Shown in pieces: positions 25,222-38,158 of a stretch of DNA of 64,000 nt (the stretch's first letter is position 1; every line of letters starts with the position of its first letter). Under the pieces are notes generated by a model. It did not search any database and was not told the origin of the DNA. It was given only the letters and a program-made list of their open reading frames with translations. Origin of the DNA: Amoebidium appalachense (Eukaryota; Ichthyosporea); assembly GCA_963693365.1 (NCBI GenBank), contig CAVNZM010000008.1, positions 10,602,001 to 10,666,000 of the forward strand, given 5' to 3'. The translations under genes and the position numbers were made by a program.

Positions 25222-26054
25222 GGGGCAAGGGGGAGGGGGGGGGGGGGGGGATGAAAAGGCTAGTGGGATATCGAATTATCACTGTGAACCATAAATCTAA
25301 GCCCCTTGAAAACAACACCGCGCGCATGCACGAAGACCAGGATGGGTAAACGTAAATTGACATGCCACAAAGACAACCTGCAATAAACAGAGCATGTTTT
25401 TTGTTCAATCCGAGGCATCGATCTCCAATACTATGAGGCATCATTTCAAGTTGTTATCCAGTCAGACAAACATGCACATTGACAGGGGACTTTTGTATCA
25501 TACTGTAAAGACACCGCGAGTCGACAATGTGTGTCCGGGTGGTGGTGGTGATGGTGGGGTGTTTATGTGGTGTGTGTGTGGAGGGGGGAAGGGGGGAAAT
25601 AGGGGTTCAATTTGGGGTTTGGTGCATAAAGAAAGGCCCCCTAGATCAATTGAATGAATCACTCCGGGTCTAAGATAAAATGAGCCATGGGGGGCCCAAG
25701 TGATCTTTGGTGCGTAGCTATAAGTGTTGGTTGGTTGGTTGGGTGGGGGGCGGGGGTGCAACCGTTGTTATAAGGCCTGCCTGCGTCTGAATGATTGATG
25801 AGCCTCAGGGGCAAATGCCTTGTGTACTTGACAGATACGTGTGAGGAGAAAAAAATGTGTAAGCAAAAGTGCAAAACACGTTCTGACGCCCAAAAAATAC
25901 CGTGAAACCACAAAACGTTTTTTGAAATCACACTACAACTTGCTACACGACACCTCAACGAAGAGCACAACACAATATACCAATGCAGTATGGGCAGAGC
26001 CCGTTCTTCACGTGTGTTCCACAAACCGCAGGGGAGGAAGAGAGGAATCTGCAC

Positions 26055-26140
26055 GCAGCCGGGGGGGGGGGGGGGGGATGATGCGAGACAGTTATGAAGC
26101 ACACACACGACGGATAACATCATGCATATTGCAGAACACT
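26055..26140 (-). mobile_element. Degenerate poly(C)-tailed element
   Basis: A G-run is followed by CGGATAACATCATGCATATT, a decayed match to the reverse of the element body (CGGATAACACGATGCAGAAT). Confidence 0.5.
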
Positions 26141-26670
26141 GGGGATGTTTAGGACAGTGCAGCACCTGATATTCAGAGGTTTGTGTGGTTGGAAAGGTCT
26201 GGGGGACAGCCGCCAGGTCTCGGCAGGCAAGTGAACTTTATCAAGAATACAGCCTGGCTCCCAGAGCACACTTACGGCCCATACACAGCCCTTTCAGCAA
26301 TATTCTTACACCCACTAGTAGCCCTGTCCCGTACCGGCCATAGTGGTCTTGCAAAAAACTGGACACACACACACACACACACAGAAACACACCCTACATA
26401 TTGCGGTGGATGATCTTATTCCCTTTCGTTGTCACTAACGTTACACCTTCGCACAACATGTGGTAGCATCATATCAAATCGACAGATCGGTCGGTCCTAA
26501 AATAGTTTTAAGTGATTTGGAACAGCCGTGGTCATACTTGAGAGAGAGGTACATACAACATTTGCAAGGGACAAATCAACACCCGATTCATACATGTAAA
26601 TGATAACTGGGTCTGAGATGTCATCTGCACCTGGAGCCAAGCAGGCTGACACTGCTTTTGAACGGAACGT

Positions 26671-27430
26671 CTATTGTTGGTTGCGCATGGCATCAAGACG
26701 GTTGACAATGAAGAAGGTGGTGTCCAAGAAACGCTCGACACAGTTGGTCAAGCATGCCTGTTCCTTGTTGGACAGAGAGTTGCCCGGGGTGCCTGCAGGC
26801 AACAGAATCAGCACCGACGCAATCAAACTCAAGGTACCTTCACCATTAAGGGATGACACACAAAGTGCAACTTGCTCGACCAAACTCTGATCCCGTGTCC
26901 AAAGCCCCCCCCCCCCCCCCCCAAAAAAAAACCCCCTTTCATCGCCTGCAACTCAAAGCCCACCTGCAGAGTTCCCACCTGCATTCTATAATAACACAAG
27001 GACAAGTCTGATGCACAGTGCATAGCATACACTTATGTACAGATGCTCACCGAGACTATGGGATCAACAAGACAAATAGCAGCAATACCGGCAAGAGCCC
27101 TTTTCGACAGCCCTACCTCCCCCTCCTATCAAGTGGACATAATGACCAAGCCCCCCCCCCCCCCCCAACCACAACCAAACACCCCACCCTTTAAAAAGAG
27201 CTTCTTTTCATTTAGAAAATATAAAGCCCAACAAAACAATAACAGCTCACTAATATTAACAGGCCTTCTTTGTTGTAACGTTAACACCCATTTTCTCACT
27301 CACCGATACACTTCTCCCAGCACTCGTCGGTGAAAGTGTGAACCATCTGCTGGAAGCGAGCCTTCTGGTTCTCAATCTCAAGGAACTGCTGGAGCTCAGC
27401 CTTGGAAGCGGCATCAAGTTCGCCAGACAT
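26671..27430 (-). CDS. TIM8: Mitochondrial small TIM chaperone TIM8
   Basis: Two exons, 27304-27430 and 26671-26792, join in phase to give 82 residues, the usual size of the family. The twin CX3C motifs are complete: CWEKC in exon 1 and CLTNC in exon 2. Around them sit the TIM8-type features LQQFLEIENQKARFQQM and CVERFLDTTFFIVNRL. In other organisms TIM8 pairs with TIM13 as a hexameric chaperone in the intermembrane space and escorts hydrophobic precursors toward the inner membrane. The start is ATG 27428-27430; an upstream in-frame extension is rejected because it is not conserved in the family and shortens to this Met. The 511-bp intron carries a compound tract that reads poly(T)-poly(G) in the sense direction. 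The gene is divergent from the F-box/LRR gene at 28674. Confidence 0.95.
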
Positions 27431-28673
27431 CTGTATAGTACGTTGGTTAGAAAACCAAAACACATGGACACAAGCAACATGAGGCAGACAACAACAAAAG
27501 CAGGCAGTAACAGTAACAGTAACCTGACGCCTTGAAAGGTGGTGCAAAACAGGGGTGCAAAAAGCCTCGGCAGAGAAGCTTGATGTAGAAATCCGGTGCA
27601 GTATAACGTGAAGGAAAGGCAGATGCTAGAAACAGAATTTCCCAAGACCAAAGACAAGCAAGCCCACAAAGAGGGAATGCCGGTGAGTAGGCTTGGTGTT
27701 ACTTTCGTTTGGGTGAAAATTGAACTTCGTCCTTGCACAGGCTCGAAGCACAGAGTGTACCAAACAACCACACGCCTAAAAATACCGTTTTTACTGACGG
27801 GAAAAAAAGAGGCCTCCGCTACGAGAAGTAACAAGATTCTGACCCCTGAAAGTTTCTCAAATCTTCCTGTTCTCCTGCCTTCCGTCGCCGATCCTTCGCC
27901 TCCAGTCCTCTATTTATCCTGTTACCTAAACTTTTTTCCCAATAGCCTTTCTTTTAAATGCACACTGACCTTAGCAAGTTTAAAGCGCCGAGGCGAAAGA
28001 TTAAAAATAGTAGTTTTTCAGTTTCACGTTTCGTGGATGTGTGTCTGTGCCTCGTGGTGTCATGCACACACGAAAAAAGGGCAGCTCTGGCTCCGCAGCA
28101 TGCGTGAGCCTGGGAAGCCGTTACCCTAATTAGGTAATAGACTCAAACCCGTAAACAACAGCTAATCAACACGACGTATCTGTTACTTATTTTGGAAAGA
28201 CGATTGGAAGGAGGTAAAGAAAAGTGGATGTGGCCGTTGGAAGCACTTGGACACTTGGGCCACTTGGCCTAGGCCTTCAACTGTTCAGAAAGGACTCGGT
28301 CGGTCAGTTCGGAAGTAGGATGCCATGTTTTGATAAGGTTTATGGAATGGGATTAATATTTTGTCAGGTCCGAGCCTTCTATTGAGAGTAACAGACGAAT
28401 AGTTTCTAATACACTGACAGGTACACGCACACACACGCTCTCACCATACAATCATAAGGCTGAAACGTGTAGCCCATTCGCTTCTTTCAAGCTGGAAAGC
28501 TATGTAGGAGAGGATTCGACATTCTCTCAGAGCGTAGCCTAGAAATATTCCTGCTAGCATAGATTGGCGTTGCGAGCCGTATAGTGCTATCATGAACTAA
28601 ACACGTTCCAGCTTTGTCTAAGGAAAGTAATTTAACGTGATGCCACTGGTAGCGTTACATAGCACCAGATAAG
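27431..28673. other. Divergent promoter region, TIM8 (-) / F-box-LRR gene (+)
   Basis: A mixed-composition spacer of 1.24 kb, free of long homopolymers. No protein-like frame was found. It probably contains both promoters and 5' UTRs. Confidence 0.5.
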
Positions 28674-29264
28674 ATGGAGCTCTATGACTTGCCAGATGAA
28701 GTGCTAAAGCTTGTGTTTCACTGTCTGACACCATACGACTTGGCTCGTGTGGCGCGAACATGTCGCAGGTGGGTTTACCTTGCAGTGTTTGCCACCACGG
28801 GCATGCAAGTATGCAGTCAAAGGGAAATAAACGACTGCGTGAGCGCAGGAAGCAAAACCGAATCTCTGCGTAACGTGATGTTTTCTGTGATTTAAAAAGT
28901 GCCTCGTACACTACAGGGTCCACTGTCGAATGCTCACAATTTTGCCCTTACCCTGTCTTTGAGGGATCCTCGTCTTGTGTTTCCCCAACTGCCTCTCTCT
29001 GGCTCCTTCCCTCCCTCCCTCCCTCCCTCCCTCTCTCCTCCCCCTCTCTCTCCCCCTCTCCCTCTATCTCCCCCCTTCCCCGCCCTCCTCTCCCCCCCCC
29101 CCCCCCTCCAGTCCTCCCCCCCCATCTCTCTCCCCCTCCCTCACCTCCCCCCCCCCCCCCCTTCCCCCCCCCCCCCCCCCCCGCGCCCTGCATCCACGCC
29201 GCCGCTATCTCCCCAACCCATTTACCTGTTTCGCAGTTCTGCACTCTCTTCTCCCTCCCTCTCA

Positions 29265-29296
<32 letters not shown>

Positions 29297-29506
29297 GCTT
29301 CCCCACACACACCCATACCCACACACCTAAATCCTCCGTCCTTCCCGCTTCCCCCTCTCTCTTCCCCCCTTAGCGTTTTGGATGGCCCTTCCTTCCTCTC
29401 TAGACACCCTTTTACCTCCCGAGGCTTGCTTACGGGCTCTTGTACATATTGGTAAAACGTGCTTTCTATCATCCTTTCCAATACTCCACCACATTTCCCT
29501 ACCTCC

Positions 29507-29537
<31 letters not shown>

Positions 29538-29776
29538 GAAGAAAAAAAAATAGGGGGGGGGGGGGGGGGGGGGGGGAGGGGAGACAAAGAATAGCCATTC
29601 TGTTACATCTTCTTATCGTGCTCTCTGGTTGGCCCGCTTCTCGTCCCTCCCCCCCCCCCCTCTCCCCTCTCCCGGTCCCCCGGTTGCCCGTTTCCCGTTT
29701 CCCTCTGTCTCGCCCTTCCCCCCTCCTGCCCCACTCCTACCTCTCTACCAAGCTGGTTCATTTACCCCTTTTGTAG

Positions 29777-29811
<35 letters not shown>

Positions 29812-30912
29812 ACGCCGGGCTCTTTCTTCCCTTCATAACTTACGATCCGTGGTTCTCCCTCCCTCCGTTTGGTGGAGGGAATCCTTTGATGGGTTTGTTG
29901 TAAGTATTTTTTGCCTGCTCACTTGCTTGGTTTCCACTTTCTTGTGTTTTTCTTTTCGCCACATCTGTGCACTCGTTAAACTTTTCTTTCCTACCCGCCA
30001 TCCCCCTGCTTCTGCTTACTGCTGCAACTTTAACCCCCGGCCTTTCCCACTGCCCTTGCCTGCATAAGCAACCCTGCTCGTCTCTGATCAAGACGGGTGA
30101 CCTACCCATGTTCAAGTGAAACAGTATCTGAGTTGGGTTTCGTTAACGAGGGGAATAGGTCGAAACTCGGGTACTGTGGATGACGTGGGCCCCCCCTGAG
30201 GATGGGCTCTGCTTATTATGCATACTCTTTATGTATGGCTTGCATTCTGCATCGTGTTATCCGTTTGTTCTTGTGTACTTCGTACTTTTTAACGCATTCA
30301 AACCCCCCCCCCCCCCCCCCCCCCCCCACCCCACCCCTCCCCCTTCCCTTCCTCTTCTTACCGCCCTACCCCATTCCTCCTCCATTGCCACCACCCATCC
30401 ACCCACCCAATCCCATCCCCTCCGCCTCCCGGCCTAAATATGTACATAGAGTTTAGATGATAAAACAACAAATGACACCCACAAGCACACCCGCCTGCAC
30501 GCGAGTGTATCAACACACACGTGTACGCGTACGCAAGCAAGCGCGCGCACACACACATACACACAAGATACACACACATGCACACACCCTACCGTGCACA
30601 CATATCGGTGCGGGCTGATACATACACACACTTACACACACACAACGTATACATACATCCACACACAAATACAAGCACACACTGTATCCCTCTCACCCAT
30701 ATGCTGACTCAAAAATCCAACCCTTCACGGGCTTGTGGGACCTCAATACACACGTGATACATCAACTTATTCAACCATCACATCACACTGACAGGCACAC
30801 CTTTACCCTTGTCATAATCTCCCCCCCCCCCCCCCCCCCCCACCTCTCTCTCTCCCCCGCCCACATCCTGACTGACCATTCCCTGCTCGCTTGTTCTTTT
30901 CGTTATCTGGAA

Positions 30913-30956
<44 letters not shown>

Positions 30957-32284
30957 TTCCTTGCAATGGACTGTTTACCTACATTAGGCTGCATCTGTCC
31001 GAGTCTCACTCCCCCCCCCCCCCCCCCCCTCCCCCCCCCCCGGGGTCCTTCTTTCCCTTACGCCATGCTGCGCACAATCATTTCAATTGTCTTCTGTTGG
31101 ACAATTTGTACGCAAACCCCCCTTAATTCGTTTTATGGATTACAGCACATACTTATTCCTCCTCCTAACCCCCCTTAATTCGTTTTATGGATTACAGCAC
31201 ATACTTATTCGTCCTCCCCCCTCCCCCCGCTCCACCCCAAAGCACCCTTTTCCCCTCCCCTGCCTTCCTTCCCTTCCTCCCCCCCATCCCCCCCCCCTCA
31301 CGCACCCGCCACACACCCACCCCCCCCCCCTCCCCGGCTCTCGTGCACCCCCCGTCATCCCCCCCCCCCCCCCCCCGCTTCCCCTTCACTTTCCTTTTCT
31401 CCTCCCCCCCCCCCCCCTGCCCCCCCCCTTCCCCCCCCCCCCCCCCCCCCCTCCGCCCTTCGTTTCCATCCACACAGATTCAAGGCGCTTCTCCACGACC
31501 ACCTATTCAGTGGGTACCAGGGATTATGTCTGCAGCACTGCCTGAGTGCTTATGGGAGGGTGCCCAGATGGTTGGTCTTAAACGTGCACCACTGGGCAAT
31601 CATGCGGCAGGACCACCTTCCTGTGTTAAGATACCTCGCTGATACCTTGCTCAAGCGGGTATGTGTGTGTGTAAGGGAGGGGGATGGGGGGAGGGGAGGG
31701 TGGGGGGGGTGGGGCAGTGGAAGAAGAGAGGCGGAGGGGGAGAGGGTAGAGCGCGCGGGGGGAGTAGGGGGCAGGGTGGAGGGAGGGATGGATTTAACAT
31801 GGAGATGGGAGGAGAGAGAGTGGGAGCAGGATGGGGTTGTAAAGGAATGGTGTAGTGGTGGTGGTGTTGGGGGGGGGGGGGGGGGAGGGATGGCCGGGGG
31901 CAGGGGGGGGGGGGGGGAGGAGAGGAGGGGGAGGGAGGGGGGGGGGGGGGGGGAGGGAAGAAGGGAGGAGGGTAGGCTGCTGAAGGTTTGTATGGGATTC
32001 GGGGGGAGAGGGGGGAAAGGGGGAACTGGACAAGCATGGGTGCAGGGCTGTAAGGGTTTTTCTTTTTTTGCTTTAACCCATCTATATTTTTTGTTCTTTA
32101 TTTTCTTCTTCTTATCTCATCATTCTTCTTCTTTCTCTTCTTATTGTGATCCCCCCCCCCCCTCCCCCTCTCCCCCACACACCCATAAGCACCAGGCCCG
32201 ACCACCTCCGTTATGCAACGATCCACCCACTTGGCTTAATCGTTTCCCCGTTCTCTCATTTCCTCTCCACATACCCCCTCACAT

Positions 32285-32319
<35 letters not shown>

Positions 32320-32343
32320 ACACACGCACGCACACACACACAC

Positions 32344-32382
<39 letters not shown>

Positions 32383-33450
32383 GCATGCAAACACATACAC
32401 ACACACACGTACCCCCCCCCCCCCCCACACACACACACATGCAGGGTCGTGAGATGAAGTTAGAGTCTTTAAGTCTTGGGCGGGAATGCCAACCTCATGA
32501 CAGCAACATTTATGATGTGGCCAGAATGGGGCCACTTCTGCACCTGACCGTAAAGGACTGCAGAAGAATATCCCCTTCTGGTGCGTGATATCCCCCTTAA
32601 CAACTAAACCGGAATATCTCGATATTTCCTTTGTGTGGTGGATCATGATGCTCCACAAGAATAATGTTATATATATGGACAAAGAAAACCATTGGGTTAA
32701 TTGTTACGTAATATCTTTCTTAAACGACTGATCCGGATTTTCTAGATATTTTTTGTGGCGATATTTTTCTGTGTGGTGAATACTGATGCCCGAAAAGAAT
32801 AACACACGCACGGACAAACATTCACACATGTTCTTAGTTACATAAATCTTGATGTGTAAGTGGATGGACTTGCATACTTGTGTAAAGTTGCATACACATA
32901 TGCCCATGGCCCACATGTGCGCTCCATGCACCCATGCACGCGCACAAATGTTCACAAACATTCACACATGGGTGCCTATCCGTACAATGTTCTGTGCAGG
33001 TTAGTAAGGAGCGGGATGTGTGAGCTTTTGTGTGTGCTACTGTGTGCGTTTGTAAGTGCACCTTGGCACATATGGACACACACACATTACACCCACACAT
33101 GAGCACAGACACATACACATATTCACAACCGCTGCGCGTGCACCCAGATCTTTTAATACCCACACTTCGACACACCCATTTAAACTATCACATATATTAT
33201 TGATGTGCATGGGCCCTTTTTTTGGTTAGCTTGCTTCCCTTATCCCCCCCCTCCCCCCCCCCCCCCCCCTCCCCACACACACACGCACACACGCACTCAC
33301 CACTACAACACACGTTCCCACCTTACCGCCCATCCTCCCACCTTCCTTCCATCTCCTTCTCCTCTCACATGCATTTACGCAACCACCACATCGCCCATCT
33401 CCCAACCACACACTCCTTCTTCTTTGTATTTATTTTAAAATTTTGATTTC

Positions 33451-33505
<55 letters not shown>

Positions 33506-33970
33506 TTATTTTAGGATATGCGCACCTGGGTTAACTCTCTCGTTTCCAAAGTCTTTCTCTAACCAATACTCCTTTTTTTATTTTTTATTTTTTATATTAA
33601 AGAATATGCACACCTGGGTCAACTCTCTCGTCTCCGGAGTCTTTTTCTTACCAACACTCCTTCTCTTTTGATTGCTTTACTTTTAATGTAAATATTTTTT
33701 AGGATTGGGGCACCTGGGTAACTCTCTCTTCTCCAGAGTCTTTCTCTTACCAACGCTCCATTTTTTTTATTTTTTTTTCCAGGGTTTGTGAATCTGGGTC
33801 AGCTCTCTCGTCTCCAGAGTCTTTCTCTTACCAACGTGCAGTGTGGAGACATGCCCCTATGGACCACTCTCACCTCACTTACCTCTGTGTTTATCGACCA
33901 CTCAAACACTCTGGTCGATGCCTCATTTATTGCTGCCCTTCCGGTACTTGAACAGGCGAGTTTTGCCTCT

Positions 33971-34001
<31 letters not shown>

Positions 34002-34099
34002 TTCCCCGCCGGGGGCCTGGGCTGACCACCACCACCAACCAAATACACTAACAAATAACAAATACACACACACACACAGTATCTCCCAGGGACCAGGGG

Positions 34100-34155
<56 letters not shown>

Positions 34156-34376
34156 GGGGGGAGGGTTTAAGGCTAAGGTTAAGGTTGAGGGACGGGGACC
34201 TCACGCCACTTTTAAAAGGGTACGTTCTAGAGAGGGGGGGAAGACATTTTATGCATGTCCATATATGGTAGTGCTGTTGTCTAGTGGGTGGGAGGGCTTT
34301 CCCTCTTTAGAACTTGTGATGTGTCTAGTGGGGGAGGACCATTTCTAGACCCTTACCCTCCCCCCCCCCTCCCCCC

Positions 34377-34413
<37 letters not shown>

Positions 34414-35009
34414 CATTGGTTATTAATGTCTTTTTTGGTTTTGTGCTAAATTATGTGTTAAGAAATCTTTGCTTCCCATGCCACCCACCCTGAATGCAAA
34501 CATCCCCCCTCCCCCCTTACTCCCCTCCCTCCCTCCTCCCATCTCCTCCCCTCCCCTCTATTCCCCTCACGAGTTCCCTATCCTGCTCCCTCCTTCCCCT
34601 CACCCTCCCTCTCCCACTTTCTGCCCGGTCACCCCCCCCCCCCCCCTTGCCCCTCTTACCTTATCCCTTACTCATTTCTTCTTAACCCCTTGTAGAATTC
34701 GGAAAAATATTTTGGTGTTATGATATGCAGACAATAGACAACTGATGTTTTGTTTTGCCACAGGTTGCCCTCTCGCACTGTCCTATGCTCGCCCACATCA
34801 CCCTCACTTCTCCGCTTGAACGATTGCAAAGAGTCTCCCTCGGGGGATGCCGAAGAGTGGATGACTCGACACTTGAGTTTTTGGCGTGTTGCCCTGGTCT
34901 GGTGGAGTTGGATTTGACGGATTGCTTTGCCGTAACAGGTGTGTGTGATGGTTCCTTTTTTCTTTCGTTTATTTTCTTTCTGTTTTTGGGGGGGGGGGGG
35001 GGGGGGGGG

Positions 35010-35092
<83 letters not shown>

Positions 35093-35455
35093 CGCGCGCG
35101 CGCGCGCGCGTCTGTGTGCCGGTGCGTGTGCGTGTGCGTGTATGTTTTTTTGGAGGTGAGAGGGAAGAGGATGTAAGTGTGTGGGTGTGTGTGGGTGTGT
35201 GTGTGGGTGGGGGGGGGGGGAAGGATGGGGGAGGGTTGGACATGTAGGTACGTGTTTGGGTTTGTTCCCGGGAAAGTGCAAGTCGGTAAGTGCACGTGCA
35301 CACGTTCATAATCCCCTCTCCCCCCCCCCTCCCCCCCCCCCCCCCCCCCCCCCCCCCAGTACGCACACATATGCAAACACATGCACATACACGCCTGTGC
35401 AGGCGCATGCGCAGAGACATGCACACCTGCACACACACGCGCGCGCGCGCGCACG

Positions 35456-35491
<36 letters not shown>

Positions 35492-35618
35492 GGCACGGGT
35501 CTTCAGCCAGTGATGCTGCCCAAAATCGAAATTCTGTCCGTTGCCCAGTGTCCCTTTTTGGCTGACGTGGCCCTTGCAAACGTTGCACGGTTGACTACCC
35601 TAGTCGAGGTAAGGCCCC

Positions 35619-35649
<31 letters not shown>

Positions 35650-36001
35650 GTTCTTTTTGCTCTTTTGCTTTTTGAGCACACAAACACAAGATACATGGTC
35701 AGTGGGGGCAAAAGAGCCTAATATTAGGTTTAGGGTAGGTTTTGTGTTGTACATAGGGTGGTCAGCACATGATTTTATCGAACCAACGGTATTTCATAAA
35801 CTTAGTCTGTCCCCCCCCCCCCCCCCCAAATAAATACAGTTATGACATGAAGATTAAGAAATGAATGGATGGAGTAAAAAGAAATAAATATCAGCTCGTT
35901 TCTAATTCCGCGCTCGTACATTGCCCCCCCCCCTCCCCCCTCCCCTTTTCCTACCCCGATTCCTCCTTCCATCCATCGTTCTCTCGCCTCTTCCCCCTCT
36001 T

Positions 36002-36051
<50 letters not shown>

Positions 36052-36930
36052 AACAAAAAACAAAAAAAACAAAAAAAAAAACATCTTGGCCCCATCTCCA
36101 CCCTAACAGCCACCCCTATCCACAGCTAGACCTTGAGGTTACCCCGGACACTGCCAGGTCTCCAGCCACCTTCGAGAAAGCACTTTCGAAGTTGGCTGCC
36201 TTGGCTCGCTTGGAATCTTTGGTATATGCATCCCCCCCCCCCCCCCCCGTTTGGAGCCCCCCTGAGGATGGGCTCTGCATATACTATGCATACTCTTTAT
36301 GTGTGGTTTGCACTCTGCATTGTGTTGTGCGTTGTTTATGTGTACTTAGCACTTAATGACGAAATCTACCCCCCCCCCCCCCCCCCCCAAACACACACCC
36401 CCCCAACCCACCCCCCTTCCTCCCTCCCCTCTTCCCCCCCTTCTCAGGCCTCGCCGCCAAAAAGTGGTGTTTGATGCTCCTGTGTGTTCCTTGACATGTT
36501 ATTGTGTATCACACAGCTTTGTTTGTTGTGTTACTTTGTATCCTGTAATGAACGGTATAGTGTTATGTGCACTCTTGACCCCCCCCCCCCCCCCCCCCCC
36601 CCCCTCCTCATCCTCTGTTAGGCTTAGCCCCTCCTCCATTCTGCGAACACTTCAGCACTCGCATTGAAATGTAAGGTTTATTTGGCGCATTTATTTTATG
36701 GTCTATGTGCAAGATCAAACAAAAAAGAAGAAAAAAACGGTGAATTAGATAGTGATACACATGTAAACATATCCCCAAATCAAAAGCACCAATCCTTACA
36801 TAAATTTCAGAACTTGAGTGGCCGTCTTGTATCCAAGACTCTGCCCGAATTTTCGTTCATATCTGCCCTGACTGCACTTCAGTCACTCACGCTGGTGGAT
36901 TGTGCATTGACTGGTAGGTCTTTCGAGGAT

Positions 36931-36961
<31 letters not shown>

Positions 36962-37024
36962 GTGGTGATAGTGGTGTCATCTTTTAGTTTTTCCCCTCTG
37001 ATAATACCTACCCTCGTATTTATC

Positions 37025-37055
<31 letters not shown>

Positions 37056-37380
37056 AAAAAATTAAAATAAATAAAACAAAAAAACACACACACACACATA
37101 CACACACACAGGCGCGCGCGCACACACACGCACGCGCGCGCCTGGATAAGTTGGTGCTTAACCCTGAGACTTTTGCATCAGTTTCGAAAATAAATGCATC
37201 GACGGCCATTGAAATTAAATAGCGCCTGTAACAGTTGCGTAATAGTCATGACGCCAGGAATTTTTGTTTAATTTAGGATATGTTTTCTACTTTCGAAAAA
37301 CACCAAGAACACCGGGTTTGACTATGTTTTTCTGTTTCTAGTGGGTGTTCTGTCAAACAGCGTCTATATTTTCATCGAGC

Positions 37381-37411
<31 letters not shown>

Positions 37412-37953
37412 TTTTTATTTTAGGCTGGCGGCAAGAGGATGCGCGGGATTCACGGATTCTAACCCTGGAATCGATCATCGGATAAGTGCTCCAATCCGAT
37501 TTGCTGTGACTCTTACGGGGATTTATATTACCTAACTCTCTCGATAGAAACCCCGCCGCGGCCGTCAAAATCGACACAAATCACGTGTTCATAACACGTG
37601 CGGATGCATAGGAACACGCCGTTTTTTTTTTTTATGGCACACAAATAAAGACAAATATACATGTGCTTGTTGCAGTTTTGTCCACTTGGGCCGTTTTTAA
37701 TGATTTTTTCTATTATTCAAATCTGGTCGATTTTGGCTTCCGGCCGATTGGCTCGGGGTTAAACGGAACCTTGGGGTTTCTGGATGTGTTGAAGGGGCTC
37801 CTTTATGATACTTACCCTTTGTGTATGCTCTCTTCTAAAAAATTCTGCACTTATGATTTTGGAGGCCTGTCGTGAATGTGTCCAGGTAACACATTCTAAC
37901 CCCCCCAACCCTTAGCACACACAACACGCCCGCACGTGCGCGCACACACACAC

Positions 37954-37989
<36 letters not shown>

Positions 37990-38127
37990 CCGGGCACTGT
38001 GGGCATCTGAGGCGTCTACCTGCGCTTGTCCGTCTGGATGTGTCTGGGTGCCGCTATGTGGACAATGAGTGTCTGCGATCATTCGGCACACTGCCAAAAC
38101 TTCAAGACATAAACATCGTTGGTATGA

Positions 38128-38158
<31 letters not shown>

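Noticed and set aside
29373-29449. Possible extra exon between exons 1 and 2 of the F-box/LRR gene (after CCCCTTAG)
   Set aside because: In the phase set by exon 1 it encodes an unrelated peptide, while joining exon 1 directly to 31478 gives a continuous F-box.
37663-37875. 70-codon open frame in intron 8 of the F-box/LRR gene
   Set aside because: It has no splice sites in the right phase, and exons 8 and 9 join correctly without it.
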